This document shows, piece by piece, positions 8,525 to 16,444 of a DNA stretch of 36,048 bases; position 1 is the first letter of the stretch, and every line of letters starts with the position of its first letter. Source of the stretch: Desulforhopalus vacuolatus (lineage in GTDB: Bacteria > Desulfobacterota > Desulfobulbia > Desulfobulbales > Desulfocapsaceae). The translations under genes and the position numbers were made by a program. The stretch lies in NCBI RefSeq assembly GCF_016918505.1, contig NZ_JAFFPZ010000028.1:1-36048 (forward strand), read 5' to 3'. The notes below the pieces were generated by a model. The model searched no databases and had not been told where the DNA came from. It was given only the letters and a program-made list of their open reading frames with translations.

Positions 8525-9190
8525 TCAAGGTACCCTGAAGATGATTTTTTGCTGCACACGTGCCTTCACTGGTATGCCGCCAATGGTCCCAGGTCTGAAA
8601 CGCCAGTGAGAAACTGCCCGGATTACCGCCCGCTCAAAGGTACCTTTCGGCTGTGACTCCAGCACCTTCACATTCTCCACCCGTCCCTCCTCATTGACCA
8701 CAAACTCGATCTTCACCCAGCCCTGAATCGCGAACCGCTTCGCTCTCTGCGGATAGTGCGGCGGCATCTGTGACATTCCCACCAGCGGGGCGTCCAGCGC
8801 TCCAACCTCAAACATGCCACTCATATCCGCCTGCGGCAGACTGGTATCAATCGGCGGCAGCTCAACGCCACCCTCGATCGCTGGCAAACGGGGGTTGAGT
8901 TCAAAAGGAAGCGACAGCTTCTGCGTCGGCAGAACCATCCTGTGAACAACATTTTCCACCTTCGGCTGCTCTTCCGGCGGTTTCGGAGGCTCAGGCGGTT
9001 TCTCCTTCTCAGTCTCAGGCTCGCGCACTTGAGTGAGGGTGATGAGCTGATCCATCTCTTCCAGCTGCTGTTTCTGCGGTCGCACCGCTGTCAGGCCCGG
9101 GATGACAAGAAAGAGCACAATATTGAGAAGGAGAGACACGACCCCCGCCTTCAACCAGTCCAGCCCCGCCCTGTTTCCGCTGCTCTTCAT
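8525..9190 (-). CDS. tonB: TonB energy-transducing protein
   Basis: About 221 residues: a short cytoplasmic start, one membrane anchor (VVSLLLNIVLFLVIPGL), a short proline/glutamate-rich spacer (PEPPKPPEEQPK) and a C-terminal TonB domain, PPHYPQRAKRFAIQGWVKIE to the end. The C-terminal motif with HWRFRPG is typical. The spacer is short, as in TonB2-type proteins. It transmits the proton-motive force to outer-membrane receptors, here most plausibly the BtuB-like receptor upstream. The frame is open to 9259, but the ATG at 9190 lies seven bases after the exbD stop and directly precedes the anchor, so it is chosen; the ribosome site is modest. Confidence 0.92.
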   Translation of the reverse strand: MKSSGNRAGLDWLKAGVVSLLLNIVLFLVIPGLTAVRPQKQQLEEMDQLITLTQVREPETEKEKPPEPPKPPEEQPKVENVVHRMVLPTQKLSLPFELNPRLPAIEGGVELPPIDTSLPQADMSGMFEVGALDAPLVGMSQMPPHYPQRAKRFAIQGWVKIEFVVNEEGRVENVKVLESQPKGTFERAVIRAVSHWRFRPGTIGGIPVKARVQQKIIFRVP

Positions 9191-9197
9191 TCCACAC

Positions 9198-9614
9198 TCA
9201 CCGTGTCGGACGTTTCGCCGCAAGGGAGACAGAATGAGCTCCGGCCAGCCGCGCACCATCCATCACCTGAATGGCTGTCCCGGTACTGCTCGCCTTGTCG
9301 GCCACCACAATAACTGCCGCCTCCGGATTTTCCGCCAGCGCCCGCTCAACATTGGCACGCACCGCGCGAACATCGATCTCCCGGTGATCCATGTAAATAC
9401 GGCCCTCTGTATTTATGGCAATGAGAATGGCACTCTGCTTTTCCACTGTGGCAGTAGACGCTGTCGGCCGCGCGACCTGCACCCCCGTTTCCTTGACAAA
9501 GCTGGTATTAACCAGAAAGAAGATGAGCAGGATGAAAACCATATCAATGAGCGAGGAGATATCCAGTCCCGGAGTTTTCCGGTTTCGCCTGCGTTCAGAA
9601 CTTATACTCAACAT
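9198..9614 (-). CDS. exbD: ExbD/TolR biopolymer transport protein
   Basis: A 138-residue protein with a basic cytoplasmic start, a single helix containing the conserved membrane aspartate (SSLIDMVFILLIFFLV, about residues 20-36) and a periplasmic domain. This aspartate carries protons through the ExbB-ExbD motor in the inner membrane. The stop of exbB and the start here overlap as TAATG, and tonB begins seven bases after the stop, so the three are coupled. Confidence 0.95.
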   Translation of the reverse strand: MLSISSERRRNRKTPGLDISSLIDMVFILLIFFLVNTSFVKETGVQVARPTASTATVEKQSAILIAINTEGRIYMDHREIDVRAVRANVERALAENPEAAVIVVADKASSTGTAIQVMDGARLAGAHSVSLAAKRPTR

Positions 9615-10237
9615 TATTCGCTCTCCTTCCCATGAAGGTGACGGCGCAGAAAATAACCGGTACTGACAATTTGCTCTCCAATTTGCTGCGCACGGTGTTC
9701 GAGATAATTTTTCATATACATGGCCGGAATGGCTATAATCAGGCCGGTTTCGGTGGTAATCAGCGCTTCAGAAATGCCTGAAGCCATGCCTCTGGCGTCG
9801 CCGGTACCAAAGAGCGACATCACCTTGAATGTACTCATCATCCCGGTAACAGTACCAAGCAGGCCGAGCAGCGGTGTGAGAGCCGCAAGCACGCCAATCA
9901 GCGGGAGAAGACCGTTAAGCGGACGCTGGACGCTCTGCACCACCTCATCAAGAATTCGCTTGTCGAGCAGTGGATCTCCACTGCGTTCCTCCATAAAACG
10001 GCGGGTAAGCAGACCAGCCATTCCTCCTCTCCCGGCAGCAGGAATTTTACCCTGCTCAATATGTCGCCACGCCTCTTCCCCGCTCATCATCTTCCTGCCC
10101 ATCTGCCGAAGGTACAACCAGCGCTCGGCAATCAGCAGCCAGACGACGAGACTGACCAGCAGCAGGGGCACCATAACCGGCCCGCCGGTATGAAAAGAGG
10201 TGCTCAAAGCATACACGTGTTCTTCAAAAAAGATCAT
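9614..10237 (-). CDS. exbB: ExbB/TolQ-family proton channel protein
   Basis: A 207-residue MotA/TolQ/ExbB protein with three helices: one near residues 18-38 (GPVMVPLLLVSLVVWLLIAE) and two in the C-terminal half (LIGVLAALTPLLGLLGTVTG and ALITTETGLIIAIPAMYM). The paired TPLLGLLGTVTGM and threonine/glycine-rich motifs are diagnostic. It forms the stator with ExbD. ATG at 10237 overlaps the stop of the longer TtpC-like ExbB (ATGA), so both ExbB-type proteins are made together, the arrangement of Vibrio TonB2 clusters. Confidence 0.93.
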   Translation of the reverse strand: MIFFEEHVYALSTSFHTGGPVMVPLLLVSLVVWLLIAERWLYLRQMGRKMMSGEEAWRHIEQGKIPAAGRGGMAGLLTRRFMEERSGDPLLDKRILDEVVQSVQRPLNGLLPLIGVLAALTPLLGLLGTVTGMMSTFKVMSLFGTGDARGMASGISEALITTETGLIIAIPAMYMKNYLEHRAQQIGEQIVSTGYFLRRHLHGKESE

Positions 10238-11715
10238 CGGGTCGCGGTCTTCCCGCGCAGGACGCTTTCCTGACTGCGCAGTTTAAAGATAAGATTGACC
10301 AGCGATACCGACTGTTCTTCCATGTCGCCGATAATACGATCCACACCCCGGGAAATCATGTTGTGCAGCAGCATCAGCGGGATGGCAACAGAGAGCCCGA
10401 GCATGGTGGTTACCAGCGCCTCGGAAATTCCGCTGGACATCATCCGCGGGTCACTCGTTCCGTAGAGGGTAATGACGTGGAAGACGTTGATCATCCCGGT
10501 CACCGTCCCGAGCAGACCAAGCAGTGGAGAAATAGTGGTAAACATCCCAAGAGTGGAAAGTCCGCGTTCCAGCCGGGGAACCTCCGCGAGAATGGCCTCA
10601 TGGAGAACATTTTCAATCTCTTCCCGGTCAAGAGTGCGGACGGAAAGCCCGGCCCCGAGCACCCTTCCCATGGGCCGCTTCTTCCATTGATTTCCCGCGC
10701 AGAGTTTTTCACAGGCTCCCCAGTTGCCTTTCCCGGCCAGGATTCGGATACGGGCAATAAGCGGCGGTTTCAACTGGCGATAGCGCAACAGGTAAAATGA
10801 GCGCTCTGCCACGATGAGCACACCGAAAAGCAGCAGAGCAAGAATCGGCCAGACGATGGGTCCGCCCTGATGGATCTGCTGAATAAAACTGACCCGGTGG
10901 CTGATCTGGCGCAGGGCACCGCCGCGACTGATATCCACCGGCACCGCTGGACTGCTGCCATCCATATAAGAGGCGATGTCCCTGCGCAGACTCGAATCCG
11001 GCAGGTTGGCAAGGGCAAAGAGTCTGTCACTGCCCGGCGTGAAATTGAGAAACCCGGTTTCACCGCCGAGCCGATAGACCCCGGTAAAGGGACCGACCAT
11101 GACAACCTCCGCCTCACTTTCCCTGCCGGAACGGCTGGTAATCACAATGTTCTTCAGATTCACCTCACCGGAGCTGCGGATAATCTCCAGCAGCGCCGTA
11201 TCCATTGTGCGGATATCCTCCATTCCCGGAAATTTTTCATCCCCCGCAACCGCAGAGAGAAAATTGAGGGGCTGTCCCTTTTTTCCGCGCCGGGCATACT
11301 GCGGATCCTGTCCGATCAGTTCATCAAGATCTTTGGCGTTGATACGAATCTGACCGATCAACTCTTTCACCATGCCGTCGATCTTGTGCAACTGCACGTC
11401 AACATCGCTCTCCTCCGCAGTGATCTGCGTCTCCTCCTGATGCAGGTTACTGACCGTGGCGTTGAGCCGTTTTTTCTTTGCCTCAAGTTCAGCCACAGCC
11501 TGTTCAAGGGCCTGACGGTCTGTGCGGATGGCGGCTTCAATTTCCCGGGCAGACTGCACCGCCGCAGCCTTTTCAGCCTGCGCTTGACGGACCAGCTCTG
11601 CCCGTTGGTGATCGGCCTGGCCGGCTCCAACCCTCGCGTCCTCAGCCAGAAGGGGTTCGACGAAAAAAAAGAGCAGAAGAAAAACCAGAACAGAGGATAC
11701 ATGCAGATATTTCAT
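10234..11715 (-). CDS. ttpC: TtpC-like large ExbB protein with periplasmic coiled-coil domain
   Basis: A 493-residue protein: signal peptide (VLVFLLLFFFVEPLLA), a long helical, coiled-coil-prone periplasmic part (about residues 30-130, rich in Ala/Glu/Gln/Lys), a mixed region (about 130-270), then a MotA/TolQ/ExbB channel domain with SPLLGLLGTVTGMINVF and ALVTTMLGLSVAIPLML. This is the layout of TtpC, the fourth protein needed by the Vibrio TonB2 system and thought to bridge the motor to TonB2 and the receptor. A GAGG site precedes the ATG. The DUF3450 gene upstream ends 8 bp away. The name rests on architecture and gene order, not on a search. Confidence 0.85.
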   Translation of the reverse strand: MKYLHVSSVLVFLLLFFFVEPLLAEDARVGAGQADHQRAELVRQAQAEKAAAVQSAREIEAAIRTDRQALEQAVAELEAKKKRLNATVSNLHQEETQITAEESDVDVQLHKIDGMVKELIGQIRINAKDLDELIGQDPQYARRGKKGQPLNFLSAVAGDEKFPGMEDIRTMDTALLEIIRSSGEVNLKNIVITSRSGRESEAEVVMVGPFTGVYRLGGETGFLNFTPGSDRLFALANLPDSSLRRDIASYMDGSSPAVPVDISRGGALRQISHRVSFIQQIHQGGPIVWPILALLLFGVLIVAERSFYLLRYRQLKPPLIARIRILAGKGNWGACEKLCAGNQWKKRPMGRVLGAGLSVRTLDREEIENVLHEAILAEVPRLERGLSTLGMFTTISPLLGLLGTVTGMINVFHVITLYGTSDPRMMSSGISEALVTTMLGLSVAIPLMLLHNMISRGVDRIIGDMEEQSVSLVNLIFKLRSQESVLRGKTATR

Positions 11716-11723
11716 AAGAGACC

Positions 11724-12530
11724 TCAGTTTTGATTTTCGGTGAAGGAATGTGCGCCACTGATTTTACCAATGGGCAGATTCACCAGATCCACCGGCTGTT
11801 CTTTGCGCGCCATGGCGATAACGGTACGGATCTCGCGCAGCCAGCCGTCTTCAAGCTTTTCCCACGTGCCGGCCGCTTCGTTAAAACGGCCGCAGGTGAG
11901 CCCGTCAAGGCTGAGAGAGAAAAGGTTCAACCGACCAAAGCGGAAAATGTCCATCAGCATCGGCCCGGCACCGAGGTCAATCTCCTCGCGGGAGACCTCA
12001 GTGGTAAAACCGTATTCAGCCTCGATATGCAGGGCCTCCATCAGGCGGCGATATTTCTCGCCAACAGAGATGGCGGGATCTCCCATCATCTTCTCCATCC
12101 TGCTCAATCGCTCTGCACGCTCTTCCTGAAGGAATGGAGGGCCGTCCGCACTCACCTCCCGCAGCTGAGTCAGCAGTTCATCAAGAAAAGGGGCAATCTC
12201 TTCACTGATCTTTTTTATCTCGGCAAGCTGCTGCTTCTTTGCAGCAAGCCGATTGCGGGAAGCCTCGACGCTGTCCTTCAGCTTTTCGCTGTATGTGACA
12301 AGTTCCGCCGTCTCACTCGTCAGTGCGACAAAGCGGGAGGTGAGATCTGCACGATCGTCCTGCCACTGCTCCACCTTCTTCTGCGCCTGCTGACGGGTGT
12401 CGATGGACTGCCGAAGGGGTTTTTCCACCTGCTGCTGAACAGAGACCGCCAGAACTGCCGGTGGTGGAAAAAACAGCGACAGGACAAGAGCCGCTGTGAA
12501 CCACAGTTGACATTGTGCTTTACCTGACAT
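11724..12530 (-). CDS. DUF3450 family periplasmic coiled-coil protein
   Basis: A 268-residue secreted protein: signal peptide (FTAALVLSLFFPPPAVLA), then a long heptad-like helix (about residues 35-135) and a small C-terminal domain containing the LNLFSLSLDGLTCGRFN segment. Its size, coiled coil and place directly before ttpC-exbB-exbD-tonB-TPR match the DUF3450 proteins of TonB2-type gene clusters. Its role is unknown; partnership with the periplasmic coiled coil of the TtpC-like protein is a natural guess. GAGGAG six bases before the ATG supports the start. Only 46 bp separate it from the radical SAM gene, with no terminator in the gap. Confidence 0.8.
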   Translation of the reverse strand: MSGKAQCQLWFTAALVLSLFFPPPAVLAVSVQQQVEKPLRQSIDTRQQAQKKVEQWQDDRADLTSRFVALTSETAELVTYSEKLKDSVEASRNRLAAKKQQLAEIKKISEEIAPFLDELLTQLREVSADGPPFLQEERAERLSRMEKMMGDPAISVGEKYRRLMEALHIEAEYGFTTEVSREEIDLGAGPMLMDIFRFGRLNLFSLSLDGLTCGRFNEAAGTWEKLEDGWLREIRTVIAMARKEQPVDLVNLPIGKISGAHSFTENQN

Positions 12531-12576
12531 TCACAACTCCTCGAAAAAAGATATGATTCGTACTGCGTGATAAGAA

Positions 12577-13593
12577 TTAACAGCTTTCCTGAATTCCCCG
12601 ATACAGCGCACAGATCAACTGGCCGTCGTCACCATTCGTTAAAAGCCGTGAGGGACAGTCCCCCGGACAGCGACCCTGCAGTTCACATTCCACACCCTCG
12701 GGACACTGCAGGCGAACACTTTGCAGGAGGTGATGACGCGGTCGCGGGTCTTCAATACTCCCGAGGGAAAAACTCTCTTCATTCATCACCTGCCCGCAGG
12801 GATAAAGCCTGCCTGTGGGGGTGACAGCGAGGCTTCTGCCTGAGGCCGCATGACAGAAAGCTGCGCCGCGCCCCCGTTCCAGCAATGAGAGTTCCCGCAG
12901 CTGCAGGGGAATCTTTCTTCTGCTGTTGATAAACCGCAGAGTGCTCACGAGGCGCCGGACATTTTCTGTGAGTGACTCGGGGGAGGACAGCGCACGTGTT
13001 GTTCCCCGCCCCTTTTTTACCAGCAGATCAAGCCCCATCCCCCGACACCCGGAAAAGGCGGCAAGAAACAGCGCCAGTTTATCGAGCTGCCCGACACTGG
13101 CTGCGCTTACTACGGTGGTCACTCGAAAGGGAATCCGCTTCGCCTCAAGAAGACGCAGTCCCTTCAGGGCAGCCGTGCTGCCGCCCCGCAGCTCTTCCTG
13201 CAGTTCCGGTGGACCGTCAATGCTCAGGCCGGTTTCAATCTCATATTTACGCAGTATCGCAACCAGATGCGGGGTGATGAGCGTTCCGTTGGTCTGCAGG
13301 GCAAGACGCGGTTTCCTCCTGAACTGCTGCACAGCCCGGGCAAAACGTTCAATCTTCTCCGGCAGGAGAGTCGGCTCGCCTCCGGTGAGCTGAACCAGCA
13401 GCGGTTTACCATTGTCCATCCGCGCAAGCAGGGTATCCATCACCCTGTCATCCATATCATTTCCCTTCGCGGAGGCATTTTGAATACACCCCGCACAGTG
13501 AAGATTACACCTGCTGGTGAGGGCAACAATGAGATACGAAATCTTCCCGTAGAAAGAGGCCCCCGTCACGTCATTAGGACCAGCGGTCAACAT
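12577..13593 (-). CDS. Radical SAM protein with SPASM-like C-terminal Cys cluster
   Basis: A 338-residue enzyme. The CNLHCAGC motif (about residues 33-40) is the CxxxCxxC site for the SAM-binding 4Fe-4S cluster; QLTGGEPTLL (about 68-77) is the GGEP methionine-binding motif; ALQTNGTLI follows in the usual place. The C-terminus carries many more cysteines (FCHAASG, YPCGQ, CPEGVECELQGRCPGDC and two later), as in SPASM/twitch proteins that hold extra clusters. That class contains peptide modifiers and MoaA-like cofactor enzymes; it does not look like HemN/HemW. The start overlaps the end of cbiZ by 20 bp in another frame. No short precursor peptide gene is visible beside it, so a small-molecule (corrinoid or tetrapyrrole) substrate is plausible but unproved. 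Confidence 0.82.
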   Translation of the reverse strand: MLTAGPNDVTGASFYGKISYLIVALTSRCNLHCAGCIQNASAKGNDMDDRVMDTLLARMDNGKPLLVQLTGGEPTLLPEKIERFARAVQQFRRKPRLALQTNGTLITPHLVAILRKYEIETGLSIDGPPELQEELRGGSTAALKGLRLLEAKRIPFRVTTVVSAASVGQLDKLALFLAAFSGCRGMGLDLLVKKGRGTTRALSSPESLTENVRRLVSTLRFINSRRKIPLQLRELSLLERGRGAAFCHAASGRSLAVTPTGRLYPCGQVMNEESFSLGSIEDPRPRHHLLQSVRLQCPEGVECELQGRCPGDCPSRLLTNGDDGQLICALYRGIQESC

Positions 13594-14704
13594 ATCCCGC
13601 CGCTATCGCTTCCCAGCAGAGCTGCAGAAAATCTTCAGTTTCCGTCCGCTCTCCCAGCCGTTCGCGGTACACCTCCATCTTCTCGAAATGGCCGCCTGCC
13701 GCACAGGCAAGCTGGGCCGCCGCAGCTCCCATAATCTCCATGCGGCATCCCTGCGGCAAAATACCCCAGCTCAATTTATCCTGCAGGTGGGCCAGCGCCG
13801 CCGCTGCGGCCACCACCAGAGGATCGTGATTGAGCGCCTGAAAATTATTCCCGAGGAGCTCTCCCGTCTTCTCATCAAGGCAGGCGACAATCCCCTCCTT
13901 CATACTGATATTGGTACAGCCAAAACGTTCCAGATGAATCTTTGCCGAACACTGCCCGGAGGGCGTAAGCCCATTCTGTCGGGCAAGGGTCTTCTTCACT
14001 GCGGCGGTAACCGCGAGGCCGATCAACTCGCCGAGTTTCGCGTGTTTTCCCGCCCAGAAAAGACGATAACTGTCGTCTTCGGGATCAGGCGCAGCCACAA
14101 TTATCTGGTCGGTGCCGGTGCCCGTCGCCAGCCCCGGAGAATAGCGGGAATTAACCGCCAGCTCCTGCAGGGCAACTGTTTTCGCCTCAGTGGCAAGGAT
14201 AATACAACGGGTAAGCGCCCCGTCCGTCAGCGGTTTGGAAATGAGCAACATAATGTTGATGGTACCGGGTTCGCGATGGCCATTGACAAGACGGAAAAAA
14301 CCCTCCGGCGTCTCCACCACCGACGCCGAATCCCCAGCCCGTCCGGCATTACTCTCCACGCCGCCGGTAACCACGGCCGTCACTTCAAGATCCTCAAAGC
14401 TCCTGCAGACAATCGCCGCAAAGTGCATATTGGCGGCGGTTCCCATCATCACCGTCTTCTCCGGCGGCACACCCAGAGGTTCACAAACATAACGGCGATA
14501 GAGCCGCGGGTCACGGCAGTTCACGCTTACCTTGTGACTGCATCCCTCGCAGCTCTGGAAATTAATGGCATACTCCATCCCCCGCTGCAGACCTCCGTCC
14601 GCCGCTGAAGTGGAGACTACGCCGTACGGCCCCGGAAAATGGGCAATAAGTGCCTTCCCCTGTCGCTCAAGGGTCACCCCGCTGCTGAAAGTGCGCAGTT
14701 TCAT
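13574..14704 (-). CDS. cbiZ: CbiZ-family adenosylcobinamide amidohydrolase, with C-terminal extension
   Basis: CbiZ cuts the amide that joins the aminopropanol arm (and so the lower nucleotide loop) to the corrin ring, giving cobyric acid for rebuilding with the cell's own lower ligand. The core fits residues 15-245: FPGPYGVVSTSAADGG near the start, then AVVTGGVESNAGRAGD, GTINIMLLI, IILATEAKTVALQEL and ATGTGTDQIIVA, all typical of the family. The protein is 376 residues, against roughly 220-250 for the simplest members; the last 130 residues (from about LTPSGQ) form an extra region I do not recognise. ATG overlaps the chlI stop. Its presence argues that the ligand imported by this locus is a corrinoid. 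Confidence 0.85.
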   Translation of the reverse strand: MKLRTFSSGVTLERQGKALIAHFPGPYGVVSTSAADGGLQRGMEYAINFQSCEGCSHKVSVNCRDPRLYRRYVCEPLGVPPEKTVMMGTAANMHFAAIVCRSFEDLEVTAVVTGGVESNAGRAGDSASVVETPEGFFRLVNGHREPGTINIMLLISKPLTDGALTRCIILATEAKTVALQELAVNSRYSPGLATGTGTDQIIVAAPDPEDDSYRLFWAGKHAKLGELIGLAVTAAVKKTLARQNGLTPSGQCSAKIHLERFGCTNISMKEGIVACLDEKTGELLGNNFQALNHDPLVVAAAAALAHLQDKLSWGILPQGCRMEIMGAAAAQLACAAGGHFEKMEVYRERLGERTETEDFLQLCWEAIAAGYVDRWS

Positions 14705-15738
14705 TATTTCCCCCTGCCCGCTCTGTACTGGTGAACAGTATCAGGAATATCCATCAGCGGTTGACGACGGATACGATGAGGCAGAACCAGTTCCGCCGCC
14801 TCGCGTATATCCTCTGCCATAACCATTTTGCGACCGTACAGCGCAGCAAGCGTCTTCGCTGTTTTCAGCATGATGATATCTCCGCGATGGCCGTCCACGC
14901 CAACCTCGATACAGTTCCGTGCCACTTCCTCAAGCAGGGCGTGGGCAATGCTGACCTGCGGCAGAAGCGCGCGGGCTGCAATAATGGTGTCCGCCAGTTC
15001 CGTCGACTCCCGCTGCCACTTCTTAACAAAAGCCTCGCGATCTGTGTCGAAGGCCATGCGCCGTTCCATGATTTGCACCCGCTCATCAATAGAATTAATT
15101 CCACCCACATTGACACAGAGGCCGAAGCGGTCGAGGAGCTGCGGCCGCAGTTCCCCCTCCTCGGGGTTCATGGTGCCAACGAGGGTAAACCGTGCCGGAT
15201 GGGAGAAGCTGATCCCCTCCCGCTCAATGGTATTTACGCCCATGGCAGCGGAGTCCAGCAGTACATCAACCAGATGGTCATCAAGCAGGTTGACCTCATC
15301 CACATACAGGATGTTACGGTGTGCCCGCGCCAGCAGTCCCGGTTCCACCCGCTTTTCACCCTCCTTCAGGGCGTGTTCGAGGTCGAGAGTACCCACCAGC
15401 CGGTCCTCCGTAGCCCCGACGGGCAGCTCTACCACCCGCACCCGCCGCCGGGTTGTGACAAGATCTTCTTGTTCCTCCACCGCTCTGCCAAGAGCCCGGC
15501 AGAGAGTGCAGTACTCTTCATAATCCTGTTGCGGATCAAGCTGAAAGGCATTCTCTTCGATAACCTCAATCATCGGCAGAATTTCGGCAAGCGCACGCAC
15601 GGCAGTAGATTTAGCCGTGCCTTTCTCGCCGCGGATCAGTACGCCGGAGAGGCCGGGGTTGATAATATTGAGGATGAGCGCCTGCTTCATCTTCTCCTGA
15701 CCGACAATGGCCGCAAAGGGATACGTTAGCAATTTCAT
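14704..15738 (-). CDS. chlI: ChlI/BchI-like AAA+ chelatase subunit
   Basis: About 344 residues; the AAA+ motor that works with a D-type subunit to power metal insertion by a CobN/ChlH-type subunit. Seen: Walker [10 protein letters not shown] (about residues 36-44), Walker [17 protein letters not shown], the [20 protein letters not shown] sensor/arginine stretch, and a lid domain with [18 protein letters not shown] small CTLC pair sits in the insertion after Walker A, as in many ChlI proteins. The frame opens further upstream to 15804, but the ATG at 15738 starts at the conserved [14 protein letters not shown], so it is chosen; the ribosome site is weak. It is the first gene after repeat copy B and may need its own promoter. 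Confidence 0.88.
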   Translation of the reverse strand: MKLLTYPFAAIVGQEKMKQALILNIINPGLSGVLIRGEKGTAKSTAVRALAEILPMIEVIEENAFQLDPQQDYEEYCTLCRALGRAVEEQEDLVTTRRRVRVVELPVGATEDRLVGTLDLEHALKEGEKRVEPGLLARAHRNILYVDEVNLLDDHLVDVLLDSAAMGVNTIEREGISFSHPARFTLVGTMNPEEGELRPQLLDRFGLCVNVGGINSIDERVQIMERRMAFDTDREAFVKKWQRESTELADTIIAARALLPQVSIAHALLEEVARNCIEVGVDGHRGDIIMLKTAKTLAALYGRKMVMAEDIREAAELVLPHRIRRQPLMDIPDTVHQYRAGRGK

Positions 15739-16444
15739 ATTTTGTGTTTGTCCCTGGATTAAGAATAAAAAATCATCATTTATATATGGCTGCCTGCTGT
15801 TCACTTCTCAGAAAAGACAAAAAGGGAGAAGGGAGACAGGAGAAGGGAGACAGGAGACAGGAAAAAACAGGATGATACATTAATTTCATTGCAGAAACGT
15901 CTGTTGTAAGATGAGCCACCTGTTGTGCTGAAGACGCCCAAATTGGGCGTCTCTACAAGGACATCCTTTCCACAAAGACAACGCCATATTGCGACCACGG
16001 GATTATCGCGGCAGAATTGTATCCGGATTTGTACAATCAATGCCCGTAAGATAAATCGCCGACATCGTAGAGACGCCCAAATTGGGCGTCTGTCCCACCT
16101 GCCTTTGAATTCTCCAATACAAAATGAAATTGGTATTATATAGAGAAACTTTCGCGTGTTTCGCAGGCCATCCAGGCTTTCTCTTTCCGTCTTTTGCCTT
16201 TCCCTGTCTCCCGTCTCCTGTCTTGCCTGCCTTAATTAAACAAAATCTTTGTCCTTAAATCTTTTTCGCCTTTATTCGCATGTTTAGAGCCTTTATTCGT
16301 TGGCAAAAAGTTTTTCGCTGTTCCGTCTTTTGCGTTCCTTCGCGTTCCTTCGCGTTCTTCGCGGTAAAAAATGTCTTATCGCTTTTTGCTGTTCCCTTTC
16401 TCCCGCCTCCTGCCTCCCGTCTCCTTTCTTCTTTCTCCCTGTTA
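15739..16444. other. Gene-free gap splitting the chelatase genes; repeats only
   Basis: No gene is supported. The stretch holds direct repeat copy B, purine-rich GGAGACAGG units at about 15819-15867, and pyrimidine-rich complements at about 16178-16232 and 16391-16440. It also has CGTTCCTTCG/CGCGTTCTTCG repeats at about 16328-16360. It is the only long interruption in the 24-kb gene train. Whether transcription crosses it is unknown; no clear terminator with a U-tract is seen in the - direction. Confidence 0.6.
15856..16135. repeat. 280-bp direct repeat, copy B
   Basis: Direct copy of 4690-4967, differing at a small number of positions. Its two palindromes lie at 15932-15952 and 16071-16091; here both are intact 21-mers, whereas copy A has lost one C from the second. 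The inner 115-118 bp are almost identical between copies, including a GAATTGTATCCGGATTT stretch. Copies A and B bracket 10.9 kb that includes chlI through the second permease. Confidence 0.8.
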
